Below, piece after piece: positions 1 to 10,494 of a stretch of 64,000 nucleotides of DNA (position 1 is its first letter; every line of letters starts with the position of its first letter). Both the position numbers and the translations under genes were made by a program. The stretch comes from Gambelia wislizenii. Lineage: Eukaryota; Chordata; Lepidosauria; Squamata; Crotaphytidae. The stretch lies in contig JAUMIR010000003.1 in the NCBI GenBank assembly GCA_030847615.1, positions 21,333,001-21,397,000 on the forward strand, in the 5' to 3' direction. A model generated the notes under the pieces. That model was given only the letters and a program-made list of their open reading frames with translations. It was not told the DNA's origin and ran no database searches.

Positions 1-454
1 AAATGCAGCAATTCCAGCACAAGATGTACATTTGTTATGCAATTTCCAAATAAAGTAACTTGAAAGCAAAAATACCACATATCTGCATGAACTTCCTCCC
101 ATGCAAGTACACTTCCATTCATAGTATATGACCTTCACTACAGAAGACCCTCTCTCCTTCTCTGATAGTTTATACCAGCACCGAGGAGCTAGTATTTTGG
201 CCTACAATTCCCACAGTCCTTACAAATCTTCTGAAGGGCCATAAGTTCCCCATCCCTTGTTTATATGCATGGACATCACTGGCAATGACAATATCATCAT
301 CATCATCATCATTAAGCCCATGTTTTGCAGATTAAATATTAATGCATTGGTTGAGATCCTACTTTGAGGTGGTGTGAGGTAAATCTCCACGTATGGAGAG
401 ACACATTAATTGTATTATGAAACCTTGTGATGAATGGCAACATTGTACAACTGA
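1..454. other. Non-genic sequence with short (ATC)n tract
   Basis: No convincing reading frame or recognised element is visible. A short ATC trinucleotide tract lies near 292-313. The rest is AT-rich sequence of unknown origin. Confidence 0.5.
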
Positions 455-658
455 TGTTATAGCGCTATTATTCCACTTTAACTGCTACAGCTGCCTCCTT
501 TGGAATTCTGGTGTTTGTAGTTTAGTGAGGCCTAAGAGCTCTCTGGCTGAGAGTTCTAAACACCCTCCCTAAACTGCACATCCCATGATTCCACAGGAGA
601 CAGCAGTAGCAGTTAAAGTGGAATAATTGCACGATAAGAGTGTAGTGTGATAAAGTCC
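455..658. repeat. Palindromic MITE (TTCCACTTTAACTGC family)
   Basis: The left half (ATTCCACTTTAACTGCTA, then a GGAATTCTGG segment and GTTTGTAGTTTAGTGA) is mirrored as its reverse complement in the right half (CATCCCATGATTCCAC, then GCAGTTAAAGTGGAAT). The whole unit is therefore an imperfect long inverted repeat of about 200 bp with no coding capacity, as expected of a non-autonomous DNA transposon. Relatives occur near 13.6, 22.9, 29.4, 62.1 and 62.5 kb. The right edge runs into TGATAAAGTCC, which resembles the end of another MITE family in this window. Confidence 0.7.
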
Positions 659-699
659 TATATCTGCAAAGAAACAAACAGCCAAATGTTCAATGCACA

Positions 700-870
700 T
701 CTATGTGCATGCACTCTGTACACACTTCAGCCGTTCCAGTTTGGCAAGGACAGTCCTAATTAATCCTCTGGCACCTCATTTTTTCAACTGCTTTTATAAC
801 GTCCCAGTTTCTCTTCCTATCATTTTCCATCTTTGTCCTCAGCTTACCTACATTGCCACCAACTGAGTTC
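700..870. repeat. Dispersed repeat of unknown family, shared with 27.7-27.9 kb
   Basis: The stretch around GGACAGTCCTAATTA and TATAACGTCCCAGTTTCT is recognisably the same as sequence at 27725-27850, which has GGGATAGTCACAATTA and AAAATGTCCCAGTTTCT in the same order and spacing. I cannot name the family. The L1 copy that follows was inserted just downstream. Confidence 0.45.
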
Positions 871-888
871 AAAGTGCATGACTAGTTT

Positions 889-1401
889 AAATGATTGGAA
901 GGACAAAGTACTAGAGATGATAGAAATGGATAATTTGACAAATAAGATCAAAAATAAATCAAGCAAAAAATTAGCAGACGACTGGGCAGTTGTGATAAAT
1001 GATTGGGGGAAGAAGGGATATGTATTTGATAAACAATTAATGTTATTATAAGAAAACAGTTGAGCTAGAATAGAAGGAATAGAAAAAATAAAGAATACTG
1101 AATATAAGGATGGAGTGACAAGTTAAAAAATGTAATATCCAAATACGTAAATGACTGTGTGTAAAACCTGAAAATCGGAGATGTCGCTGAGGAAGTGGTT
1201 TTTGTTGTCTATCGGTTCATTAGTGTTGTTAAATTTGGTTGTATGTTGATATGTTTTTTGTTTGTTTATTCGTTTGATTGGTATTATATATTCTTTATAT
1301 AAGGTAACAATTTTAATAACAAGGAGTTACCAAATTTGGATACAGATATTATATAAGGATATTATTTGGAAGGATGAATAATTAAAGATAACGCGCATAT
1401 A

Positions 1402-1437
<36 letters not shown>

Positions 1438-1521
1438 AATGTAGAAATGTGGTAATGTGGTAATGTGGAAACAAACAAAAATGTTATTGATGGTTACCTA
1501 ATAAAAATTATATTGAAAAAA
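889..1521 (+). mobile_element. L1 LINE, 5'-truncated, with C-terminal ORF2 remnant
   Basis: An 18-bp duplication, AAAGTGCATGACTAGTTT, lies at 871-888 and again at 1522-1539, exactly bracketing this segment. Next to the right copy are an AATAAAAATTA signal and a short A-run, so this is a retrotransposed 3' end. The first part stays open to 1051 and encodes a short tail with WKDKVLEMIEMDNLT and a later DDWAVVINDW segment, which resembles the C terminus of L1 ORF2. The remainder is 3' UTR and carries an AT/GATA microsatellite. L1 identity is inferred from the poly(A) end, the long TSD and this tail. The flanking sequence encoded upstream of 889 is not part of the element. Confidence 0.75.
1396..1432. 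repeat. (AT)n-(GATA)n microsatellite
   Basis: A run of about ten AT units passes directly into four to five GATA units. It lies within the L1 3' UTR. Confidence 0.9.
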
Positions 1522-1716
1522 AAAGTGCATGACTAGTTTGCACTCAGTTAACTCAATGGGGGTGGGAGAGGAGAGGAGGGATGGAATCTTGTCCTTCCCA
1601 ATAAGGCTCAAGCAAAAGCAAACAGCTGCAGCTTCTCCTAGCTGGTCTTTTCTTCCTCATTAATAACTTCTGCCATCTTGACCACACTCTGATGTTGCTT
1701 GGTCACCCATGTCCTT

Positions 1717-2334
1717 GGACTTTATCAGACTAGCCTCTAAAAAATGCTGTAATTCCACTATTGAGAAAAGCGGGAACATATTGGCATGATTACAGTAATT
1801 ATCACATATTGCCATAATCACAAAATACTACCACCACAGAATCATTGCACGACCACCACTATCAGTTTAAGAATGGGATTTTACTTCCGTGATTTTGTAT
1901 GGGGAAGATTTTAGCTCTTCTCATGAGAAGATGGGACGGGTTAAACACACCAAAAACACATAAATAATGAAAGAAATTAACAACTAAACATTTAAACAAA
2001 CTTTAAAACATAGCAAGAAAAGGTGACAATTCATTAAAAGCATGTCCTGTGCATCCTGTATTCTTGTTGGGAAAGGGGAGGGGGGGAAAGACTACTCATT
2101 TTTGCTGTAATCGCGCAATTACAGTGGAACGTGATTTCACACACTCATCAATACCATGAAAAAAGCGATATTGAGGGCTGTGCATAGATTTTCCCATCAA
2201 TGAAAACTGACAAGAATTAACAGGTGGAGCACACATTGACCATGGGAGGAGAATGATGTTGTGTGATAATAGGAACCCATTTGCAGTACTGTCATACTAT
2301 AATTCTGTGATTACAGCCCCATCTGATAAAGCCC
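1717..2334. repeat. MITE, GGACTTTATCAGA-ended family, copy 1
   Basis: The segment opens with GGACTTTATCAGA and closes with TCTGATAAAGCCCC, an imperfect terminal inverted repeat. The interior has no long reading frame and carries several shorter inverted stretches (for example ATTACAGTAATTATCACA near 1790 against TGTGATTACAGCCCC near 2307). Copies 2 to 4 lie at 4583, 33436 and 61318. It is a non-autonomous DNA transposon by structure; the superfamily is unproven. Confidence 0.6.
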
Positions 2335-3593
2335 CTGGCTTACATCTGTGAAATGTTGGAGGGTATGACACTGCAATTCACACATAATGTGTGTTTGCGT
2401 ATACCATGGTACTGCAGATGCAACTTCACTTCCATATTCCTGAACTGAATGTAGACATTCTGCATCAGGCAAAAATATCCAACCACTTTTGTAGAGGAAT
2501 TTGCACATGTGTAAGAAACACAGAGGAGTATGTCCACTGTTATATGTTTTGTGGAGAAGAGTCTTGAAAGTGCATTCGGGTGAACTTTCAATCCCACAAA
2601 AAAAATATCTTATTCAGTCTGTCAATAATTCTACTGGACAAAAATTACATACTGTAACACAGCTTTGCCACATAGACACAACCTAATTCTGTAGAGAGTA
2701 TAAAGAGAAAAGAGAATAGTTAAAGAAAAGTGCTTCATTTATACAGATGTAACATTCCTATGTGAATTCTTCTGTAGTATTTTCCAGAGGGATAAATCTA
2801 TTTGAAACATGGATATGAATCAAACACTACTGGTCTTACTCTGCTTACACTAACAATAGCATATTTTAGGCTCTTCAGGAATTTTAAAATGATGAAATTA
2901 TTATGATTAGATTAATGGTACAGTCTGTCCCTTCACAAAAATATGGCTCTCACAATATTGATGTTTTTTCGTCCTGCAAATTCTCAATTGCTGAGGTCTA
3001 CAATTTTTATTTATTTTTTATTTATTTTTAATTTTTTTGGTCACAGCAGGGAAGAAGCAGCCCCTTAATTGCTGAAGGCATTGTATAATGAAGCCATGGA
3101 CTATGAAAGCATTGTATAATGAAGCCATGGACTATGCAGTGGTTTCCTCTCCATGGTTAAACCTTTAAAAGGTACCTTTTTCAGTTTGCTTTTTGAAGAA
3201 TTTACCCATGTGGAATCTTGAACATGGAATAATACTCTGTTAAGCTAAACAATCATGTAATACATGGTCTTCCCCAAGAAATGGGAGAGGGACATCACAA
3301 AGACTGGTCCATTCCATGTGCAAGCTGTTGTTTAGAGCCCAAATGTCCTATCACAGGCATACTTCAGTTAACACTTCCCCCCATTTCCCCCCAAATGTCC
3401 TATCACAGGCATACTTCAGTTAACACTTTCCCCCATTTCCTACTCATGTTCTGCCTAGCTAGAACTATTTTAGCACCATTAGCAATGGAAGCATAATGAA
3501 TGAGGGCTGGAGAAACACAGACTCTCAATTGTTGCAGCATCATGTCTGCAGTAAACAATGGAATAAACTTTGAGCTGGGAAAGAATGAGATAC
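2335..3593. other. Non-genic sequence with two local tandem duplications
   Basis: No gene is supported. A 31-bp unit starting GCATTGTATAATGAAGCC is duplicated in tandem at about 3078-3139. A 52-bp unit starting AAATGTCCTATCACAGG is duplicated in tandem at about 3341-3442. The short overlapping frames near 2.3-2.7 kb show no recognisable domain. Confidence 0.6.
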
Positions 3594-4203
3594 ATTAGTA
3601 CCCCTGTATCTGTGCGGGATTGGTTCCAGGGCCTGCTGCAGATGGTGAATTCCACTGATAATACCAAATGCCATCCTGGGGAAGGGGGAAAAGTTCATCC
3701 CTCCCTCTCCCTTCCCCCTTCACCCCCGCCATGGCCCTGCCATGGCAGCAATTGCAGGTGTGAAGAAGGAAAGGGGGAGAGATAGCTCTGTCTCTTCCCC
3801 TGGGAGGGCTCCTGTTGCCACGGCGGTGATTGTGGGGTAGAAGGGGGAAGGGGGTGTGATTGCCTCTGTCCCTTTCCCCCTTTGCCTCTGCAGTCGCCAT
3901 TGCTGAGGGGCCATGATGGGGGGAAAGGGAAAGGAGGGTGAGATCGCTTCTCCACCCCTTACCCCTTTGCCCCCACCATGGCCCCGCCATGGCGGCAATT
4001 GTGGGAGCAAAAGGGGAAGGGGAGGAGGCGATCTGCCCCCCTTCCCCTTTGCCCCCATGATTGCCGCCATGGCAACAGGAGCCCTCCCAGGGAAAGGGAT
4101 GGGGGAGATTAGATCCCCCCCCACCTCCCTCCCCCCACTATCGCCAGCCACGGATAATTGAATCCACAGTTGGTGAATCAGCGGATACAGGGTTGCTACT
4201 ATA
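3594..4203. repeat. Tigger-like MITE with GC-rich interior, copy 1
   Basis: The left end GTACCCCTGTATCTGTGCGG is answered on the right by the complement of CGGATACAGGGTTGCTACT. The phrase GGGATTGGTTCC next to the left end is typical of vertebrate TcMar-Tigger-derived repeats. The interior is CpG- and CCATGG-rich and contains its own inverted repeat: GGGAGGGCTCCTGTTGCC near 3800 against GGCAACAGGAGCCCTCCC near 4072. The long overlapping frames here are low-complexity G/P/S-rich artefacts of this composition. A related copy lies at 19555-20071. Confidence 0.6.
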
Positions 4204-4582
4204 CTACTGTAGCCCATCCTACTGTAGTTATGTGTGCCTGCCCACAACAGGCAAGGTAAGCAGCAGATTCCAACCCACCCAAATGTTAAAGAGGTACAGA
4301 TCTAAATGTTTTGCTACCAAATTGAAAGCATAAGAGAAGTGGAGGTGCGTGAAATTAGAAATCACCCCTGGTTGTATGTTGAAAGAAATTTTCCAGTGAT
4401 CTCTAGAAGGTTAAAATTGCTGAAGGATTGAACTGCTCTTCTGTTTTGCAGTGTAGGAATCTATCCCTAAATGCCAAAGGCCTGTCTCAAGAAATATCCA
4501 ATCCTGGTTCTCCTTAGCAGGAAGTTCCAGAGAGAAGGAGTAGCCATAACCAACAGATCCAGGGGCTAAGAATGCATTCTTA
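4204..4582. other. Non-genic sequence with possible L2 fragment
   Basis: From about 4490 to 4560 the text AGGAAGTTCCAGAGAGAAGG followed by AGTAGCCATAACC resembles the antisense 3' part of vertebrate L2-type LINEs. The rest is unassigned. Confidence 0.35.
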
Positions 4583-5142
4583 GGACTTTATCAGATGCAG
4601 CAAATATGGCATAACGACACCTAGGGTGCGCATACCATACAACATTGTCCTTTCACGATCATGTACTGTTAAAAAACCATTCTATTTTATTGATGGCCCA
4701 AGCTATCAATAGATCTGCAGTGGCACTTTGTTGCTGGCACTGCCGGTGCTTGAATCCTCACACCATTGTGCTCATGTGAATATGGTGTCAATGACAGAAC
4801 ACTTCTGGGTGAGATCGCAACAGCCAGGTAGGGGACACTCTTTTTATGAACTTCCCCAGTTTATTTGTAACTTGTAAAGTGTGTTTCTGTGCTTGTGTGT
4901 ACTTTTTATGACTTTGTCTCACTTAATATTTTGAATTTGCTGCACTTGAGTCTTCTCACGAGAAATGGTAAGATCTCATCCCCAGAAGTAAATGGAGCTC
5001 CATCTGTGCTCCATTTATGCTGGGGCTGCCTCATTGCTGCTGCTAAAGGTAGGTCTGGTGGGGGGGATTCTTTTGTCAGCATAAAAATGCCACAAAATAT
5101 GCCAACAAAAAAACATTTAGGGAGGGTAATCCGATAAAGTCC
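4583..5142. repeat. MITE, GGACTTTATCAGA-ended family, copy 2
   Basis: The element runs from GGACTTTATCAGA to TCCGATAAAGTCC and is flanked on both sides by TTA, a 3-bp duplication of the kind made by PIF/Harbinger transposases. The 560-bp interior aligns by eye through most of its length with the copy at 33436-34010, including ATTGATGGCCCAAGCT, TTGCTGGCA and TCAATGACAGAACACTTC. It has no transposase frame. Assignment to Harbinger is inference from the TTA alone. Confidence 0.7.
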
Positions 5143-6179
5143 TTAGTTTTTGGTGTTTGATGTTTGCTTCTTTATATGCTGCTTCTCACTCTAAGAGCTT
5201 TTCTACATGTGGGGCAAAAAATCAGAAAAGAGGTTTGCCCACATGTCCCCACATTCCCATCCCCAAAGTCCAGTACATTCTTTTACTCTGCAGGGATGTG
5301 TCTTCACTTTCCTAGTGGAGCTTTGTCCACTGCCACCACCATTGCCACCGCCACCACCAACACTGCCACTACAACCAATTTTAAAGCTCTGGAGCCAGTT
5401 CCCAGCAGAAGGGAGAGGTCTTCTCCCTTCCCCTGGCTGGGCAGCATGGCCGCTCAGCCATTGCTTCCTTGAAGTGCTTCCATTGCTTTCTTCAAGTGCC
5501 TCTTCCTGCAACAGGCAAACGGGAAAACAGGCAGAGGCAGCGCTGCTGAACCAGAGGAAGGGAGAATATGCTATGGCTGTGACAAAATAGCCTACTTGAA
5601 ATGCACAGAAGTATTACAAATATTCATACATTTCATTTACCAAATCTGAGCTAACCATGCTTTATCCCTCACCCCCATATTAAAAATGCAAGGAGGAGAG
5701 AAAAATCCAAGAACCGTGTATGCCATCATCCATTTAAAAATTCAAATCCAACATTATCATTACAAACACAGCAGCTGCTACAGGAAAAAGTCTCCCCACC
5801 ACACACACACAAAAATCTGTATGGGTTAATCAAGTGTTAATTGTGTGTGTGGGGGTTCTTTCAGCAAATTCCCCCTCCCTACATTTGGCAGCCAAAAGAA
5901 AAATGAACCTGGTCTGTTTTCACACATTATAACAAGTAGCTCTGTCTGTAATTCTAAACGCTCTTGCTGAGATGTGAACCACAGTGCACACAATGGGACT
6001 TGCTTCTGGGTAAACAAGCATGGGATTGTATTTTGAGTATCCCAAGGACTCGATTACCAGCATCAATATGGTAATACAGTCTGATAATGTTCAATTTGTT
6101 TTTCTTAACAAAGAAAACAAATAAATACAGAAACAAATAAAGACCACTTAATTGACAATAACCCCCCTCCCCCCAGGAA
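5143..6179. other. No recognised feature
   Basis: The sequence is mostly unique-looking, with a short CCACCACCATTGCC-type low-complexity patch near 5325-5375 and GT/CA-rich stretches near 5800-5860. The overlapping frames at 5.2-5.6 kb on both strands show no domain. Confidence 0.4.
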
Positions 6180-6430
6180 ACTCTAGATTGGATTATTACA
6201 GTTCACTTTTTGTAAGAGTGCTGTAAGCTTGCAGAAACTCTTACTGATCCAAAATACAGAGGGCAGATTGCTGACATATAAGTTCTTAAGGAGCTGCAAT
6301 GATTGCCAATTAGTTTCTCAGCTCGATTGAAAGTGCAAGTGTCAAACTTTACAGCACTAAATGGCTCAGCCTATGAATGAATATCTGAAAAGGGACCTTC
6401 ATTGGTTTTTTTTGAAGTCACTTGGGGCCC
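6180..6430 (+). repeat. Decayed L2-like LINE fragment
   Basis: Translated in pieces on the plus strand, this stretch gives an LDYYSS-like motif followed about 40 residues later by CNDCQLVSQLD-like residues. This matches the spacing of the L2/CR1-group post-RT region (LDYCNALY ... LHWLPI). Frames are broken by stops and indels. It is a low-confidence call. Confidence 0.35.
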
Positions 6431-7553
6431 CCATCAAATGAAATTGGGCATGCTGGATTTAAGTCTAGGGTCTTCCCACCCTAAATTCACTTGCGTCCTA
6501 GTTTAGTTTAATGTTGTAGAAGATAATTCAGAATACTCTTTACCACATGATCCTATCATTCTAGGCAAGAGAAATCCAAAGAGACAATAAACATGCCAGC
6601 TCTGGCACCTGTCTTATTTTCCCCATCTTGGAGATGTCAATGTGGGGAAATGTGGGTATGTGGATCTAGTGTTTTCAAAACATCTCACTGTTTGCTCTCT
6701 CTCTCAGAAATGGCCTATATCTAGCATAAGGGGGCCAATAGAGGTGTCTATGCCGGCATCTAGTAGACCACAAGGATAGATTGCCTTCTCCAGCTATGCC
6801 TGCATCTGGTAGACCTGCAAGTATAGATGCCTTCTCCATCTATCCTCAGGCAGAGAGGGAATTGCAACATCAGAATGGTAACCTAATACTGCTGACATTT
6901 CATTGAGCCTATGTTAATTCTGCTTGGTTATTATGGCCATTTCATTTGTTATTACATTCTTTATTATCTTATGGGTTTTTTTCCCCAAACTTTTCTAAGG
7001 ACTATTACACAACACTGGTAAAGTGCTATTCCCATGGGATAATGATGTCTTTGACCATTTCTTACTACTCAGCAACATGTCTGTTCTGTAGCTACATTGT
7101 ATGCCATACATTCCAGGAGCACTCCTCTCATTAATGGGTAAAATCTGTTAGTGCCTCCCAATCGCACTGATTTTCCACTATGGATTTCCATGTAATAAGT
7201 GCTTCTGGCTGCGGTTCTGCTTCTCAGGTAGTCACGTGGTGTGAGTGGGCGGGATTCTGCTCCTCTCCCCCTCTCCTCCTTCTCCCTCGCTATTCCTGAG
7301 CAGGGTGTTTTCATTTTATTATTTATTTTATTTTATTTTATTTTAGTATTACTGTAATTTTGCAAATATAGTAAAAAAATAAAATAAAAAGGCAAAAGGC
7401 ACACATGCACAGGGTAGGGCATACAGTGCTCAGAAGGTGGTGTTATGATGGTGGTGCGGAAAATAGATTGTGCAGCTATGGATCGCCAAAGCACCATTAT
7501 GGACAAAGCATGATAATAAATGATGCCAAACAGTTACACTTCCATTCTGGAAC
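6431..7553. other. Non-genic sequence with 46-bp tandem repeat and a GC-box/E-box patch
   Basis: Two diverged copies of a unit of about 46-50 bp (CTATGCCGGCATCTAGTAGA / CTATGCCTGCATCTGGTAGA) lie at about 6749-6845. Around 7225-7255 CACGTG and GGGCGGG occur close together in an otherwise AT-rich neighbourhood. An A/T-rich TTTTATTTTA run follows at 7315-7350. No coding sequence is supported. Confidence 0.45.
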
Positions 7554-7555
7554 TA

Positions 7556-8433
7556 CAAGGTCTGTCTATTAAATAATGAGACTGTGCTTCTACCTTTCAG
7601 ACAAATCAGGGAGAACAGATTGTGAACACTTGAGTGGTGACCTTGAAGATCTCTGAACCTGCATAACAAACATCAATACTCTGAGCAGTTCAATTGTCAG
7701 TCATCATTTAAAGCAGCTGTGTTGTCTGTTGTGTGCCGGGAAAATGCTAAGTTTAAAAGTCGAGCAACGTGACATTCTGCAGCAACTTGAGGTGGACCCA
7801 AACCTTTTTCAAAAAAAATCATCACTTGTGAGGAAATCTGAATCTTCCAGTATGATCCTAAGACAAAACGACAGTCAATGCACTGGAAAACAGCATCATC
7901 ACCAAGAATGAAAAAAGCATGTCAAAGCAGATCTACATTCAAAGCCATGCTTATTGTGGGTTTTTTTTTAACTTCAAGGGTGTAATTTTGGCAGAATGGG
8001 TTCCAGAAGGCAGAACAGTGAACCAGCATTTTTATAAGGAAGTTTTGATAAAGCTGAGAGAAAGAGTCAGGGGGGAAAAGGCCAGAACCGTTGAACAGTG
8101 ATTTCATTCTTCATAAAGACAATGTGCCTGTTCACACAACACTTTTTGTGAAGCAGTTTTTGACTGATAAACACATTACTACACTTGAACATCTTCCATA
8201 TTTGCTAGATTTGGCACCATGCAACTTTTTTCTTTTCCCTAAAGTGAAATTGGTGCTTAAAGGAACACGTTTTGAGTCAATTGATGCAGTAAAGGGGAAA
8301 ATGGTAGATGTGTTGACATAGCTGACAGAAATTGATCTCCTCCATGCCTTCGACCAGTGGAAAACAAGACTGCATCAGTGTGTAAACGTGAACAGGGAGT
8401 ACCGGTATAATTGAAGGGGACAAGTGTTAGAAT

Positions 8434-8434
<1 letters not shown>
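7556..8434 (+). mobile_element. Mariner transposon, 5' portion
   Basis: The 5' end begins CAAGGTCTGTCTATTAAATA directly after a TA dinucleotide (7554-7555). The matching inverted end is at 12097-12128, followed by TA, so the element spans 7556-12128 with a LINE inserted at 8435-12056. Without the LINE it is about 0.95 kb, against about 1.3 kb for an intact mariner, so it also carries an internal deletion in the N-terminal half of the transposase. TA target duplication and the terminal inverted repeat are standard for the Tc1/mariner superfamily. Confidence 0.88.
7741..8412 (+). pseudogene. Mariner transposase, broken
   Basis: Three frame pieces in order encode a mariner-type transposase. The N-terminal DNA-binding half is mostly missing. 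A degraded first catalytic block follows, where the usual acidic GDE sequence reads CEE and then hits a stop. Then come the linker PEGRTVNQHFYKEVLIKLRE, the second catalytic block HKDNVPVHT, and the block PYLLDLAPCNFFLFP. Counting 34 residues after the second Asp lands on the Asn of APCN, so the third catalytic Asp is replaced. The C-terminal KGTRFESIDAVK and a QWKTRLHQCV-like piece are also present. The protein would be inactive even if the frames were intact: the first and third catalytic residues are changed, and frameshifts and stops interrupt it. Confidence 0.85.
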
Positions 8435-8480
<46 letters not shown>

Positions 8481-8663
8481 CTTTTCTTCGCAAACGAAGA
8501 TTCAGGAAGGACTCATCCTGCACTTTCTGCAAGCAGGCTGATGACTAAAAAGGCCAATCCGAGATAAACAAGTCTGGTTGCAGAAAGCACAGCAGAAGGT
8601 CTCCTTGGGTGATGTTTCCGGGTTGTGATTCCTTCTGCGTTGTCGCTTCTCTTCAAGACTTGT

Positions 8664-9298
8664 TCAGCCTGAGTTCTCAAATAAGGCTGCAGCATTGTGC
8701 ATAGTGCGTCTCCATGCCTCCTGATGTGAGGCCAGGACGGACCATTGTTGGTGATCAATTTGGCCAAGCCTGAGATGTTCTTTCAGGGAGTCCTTGTATC
8801 GATTTTTTGGAGCGCCCCTCTTATGCTGACCCATGGCGAGTTCACCGTAGAGTACTATTTTTAGGAGGCGATGGTCCTCCATCCTAGAAATGTGCCCTGC
8901 CCAGCGCAGGTGTGTTCTCAATATCATGGCCTCAATGCTGGTGATCCCTGCTTGCTCAAGTATAGCAACATTCGCCACATAGTCCAGTGTATATTTAGGA
9001 TTGTGCATATACAGTGCTGATGAAAGCGTTCGAGGAGTCGTAACTGTTGGCAATAGGTGACCCATGTTTCAGATCCATAAAGGAGAATAGATAGTACAAT
9101 GGCTCTATGCACACTGATTTTTGTGCTTTGTCTCAGGTGTTTATTACTCCAGACTCTTTTGTAAAGTCTTCCAAATGCGCTATATGCCTTTGCTAATCTG
9201 TGATCAATCTTTTTGTCAATCTTGGCATCTGAGGAGATGATGCCTCCCAGGTTGGTGAACTGCTGAACGGACTTGAGCACAGATTTGCCTGACAGCAA
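8664..9298 (-). pseudogene. LINE copy A, C-terminal ORF2 region
   Basis: Two overlapping frames (8664-9065 and 8924-9298) carry the post-RT part of the polyprotein: LGGIISSDAKIDKKIDHRL, LLYGSETWVTY, then RTHLRWAGHISRMEDHRLLK and LYGELAMGQHKRGAPKNRYK. A frameshift lies near 9000. In copy B this region continues to a CAFCNRTC..IGL..H zinc-finger-like tail, which is typical of this LINE type. Confidence 0.75.
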
Positions 9299-10219
9299 TG
9301 TTGGGATGATGGTGTTCGTCCTGTGGTGCAGGCTGGTAAAGAACTTCCATTTTCTTTAGGTTGACTTCCAGGCTAAACACCTCTGCAGATGTTGCGAAGC
9401 AGGATGTTAGGCACTGCAGAGCTGCTTCTGTGTGGGCAACAAGGGCAGCATCATCAGTGAAGAGCAGCTCACGGACTAGACAGTTTAGAGTCTTAGTGCG
9501 AGCCCTCAGACAGCTTAAGTTAAACAAGCTACCATCAATATTGTAACGTATATAGATGCTGTCTTCTTCTTCAATATCTGCCGTAGCCCTTTGGAGCATC
9601 ATACTGAAGAAGATTGTAAATAAAGTTGGAGCAAGAACACAACCTTGCTTCACTCTATTAGTTATTAGAAAGAGCATCGCCATATCTGACTTGACCGCGC
9701 TGGCCCTTGTGTAGCAAGATAATCATTTTAAGAAATTTGGGGGGACATCCTAGGGTTTTCAGGATCTGCCACAGACCTTTTCTACTCACAGGGTCGAAGG
9801 CTTTGGTGAGGTCGACAAATGTTACATAGAGACCCTTGTTCTTCTCTCTACATTTCTCTTGCAGTTGTCTAAGGGCAAATACCATATCTGTAGTACACCT
9901 ATTGGCTCTAAAGCCACATTGGCTTTCAGGAAGAAGTTCTTCTGCAATAGCAGGAACTAATCTGTTCAGGAGTATCCTTGCAAGGATTTTTCCAGCAATA
10001 GAGAGCAGTGTTATGCCTCAATAGTTTGAGCAATCAGATTTTGCTCCTTTTTTTCTTGTACAGTGTGATGATGACTGCATCTCGGAGATCTGATGGCAGC
10101 TCCCCTTTTTCCCAGCAATTCACAAGGAGTTTGTGGAATTTATAGTGGAGTGCATGACCTCCGTGTTTCCAAACATCAGGTGGGATTCCCTCAATCCCAG
10201 CTGCCTTGCTGTTTTTCAT
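9216..10219 (-). pseudogene. LINE copy A, reverse transcriptase domain
   Basis: Three minus-strand frames (10034-10219, 9658-9885, 9216-9683) read in order. The first has KAAGIEGIPPDVWKHGG, the RT entry block. The second has VTFVDLTKAFDPVSRKGLWQ, which carries the first catalytic Asp. The third has RVKQGCVLAPTLFTIFF followed by LLFTDDAALVAH, the catalytic pair (usually F/YADD). Frameshifts separate the pieces. The reaction in an intact element is target-primed reverse transcription of its own RNA. Confidence 0.8.
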
Positions 10220-10494
10220 CTGCTGTATGGCCTTCCAAAGTGGGAGCTATGTCCAATTCATTTTTCATCGGTTTTTGTATCATATGTTGGATAGCTGAGC
10301 CTTGGACTACTCAATTGGCACTAAAGAGACTTTGAAAGTGTTCAGCCCATTGATTCAGGATGGAGGCTTTATCAGTAATTAATGTTTGACCATCTGTACT
10401 GTATAAGGACCTCTGGACCTGATAAGTAGATCCAAACACTGCTTTAAGAGCTTTATAAAATCCTCTATGATCACCCAGATCTACACATATTGAT

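Noticed and set aside
3595..4333. Long overlapping open frames on both strands rich in Pro, Gly and Arg
   Set aside because: They coincide with the GC-rich, palindromic interior of a Tigger-like MITE and recur at 19.6-20.3 kb. There is no domain and both strands are equally open, as expected from composition.
5203..5590. Overlapping frames of 102-127 codons on both strands
   Set aside because: A short CCACC-rich patch and absence of stops by chance explain them; no motif, splice signal or similarity is visible.
8436..8478. TC run as a stand-alone microsatellite
   Set aside because: Its position next to a 10-bp TSD and the same GA tail in copies B and C show that it is the 3' tail of the LINE.
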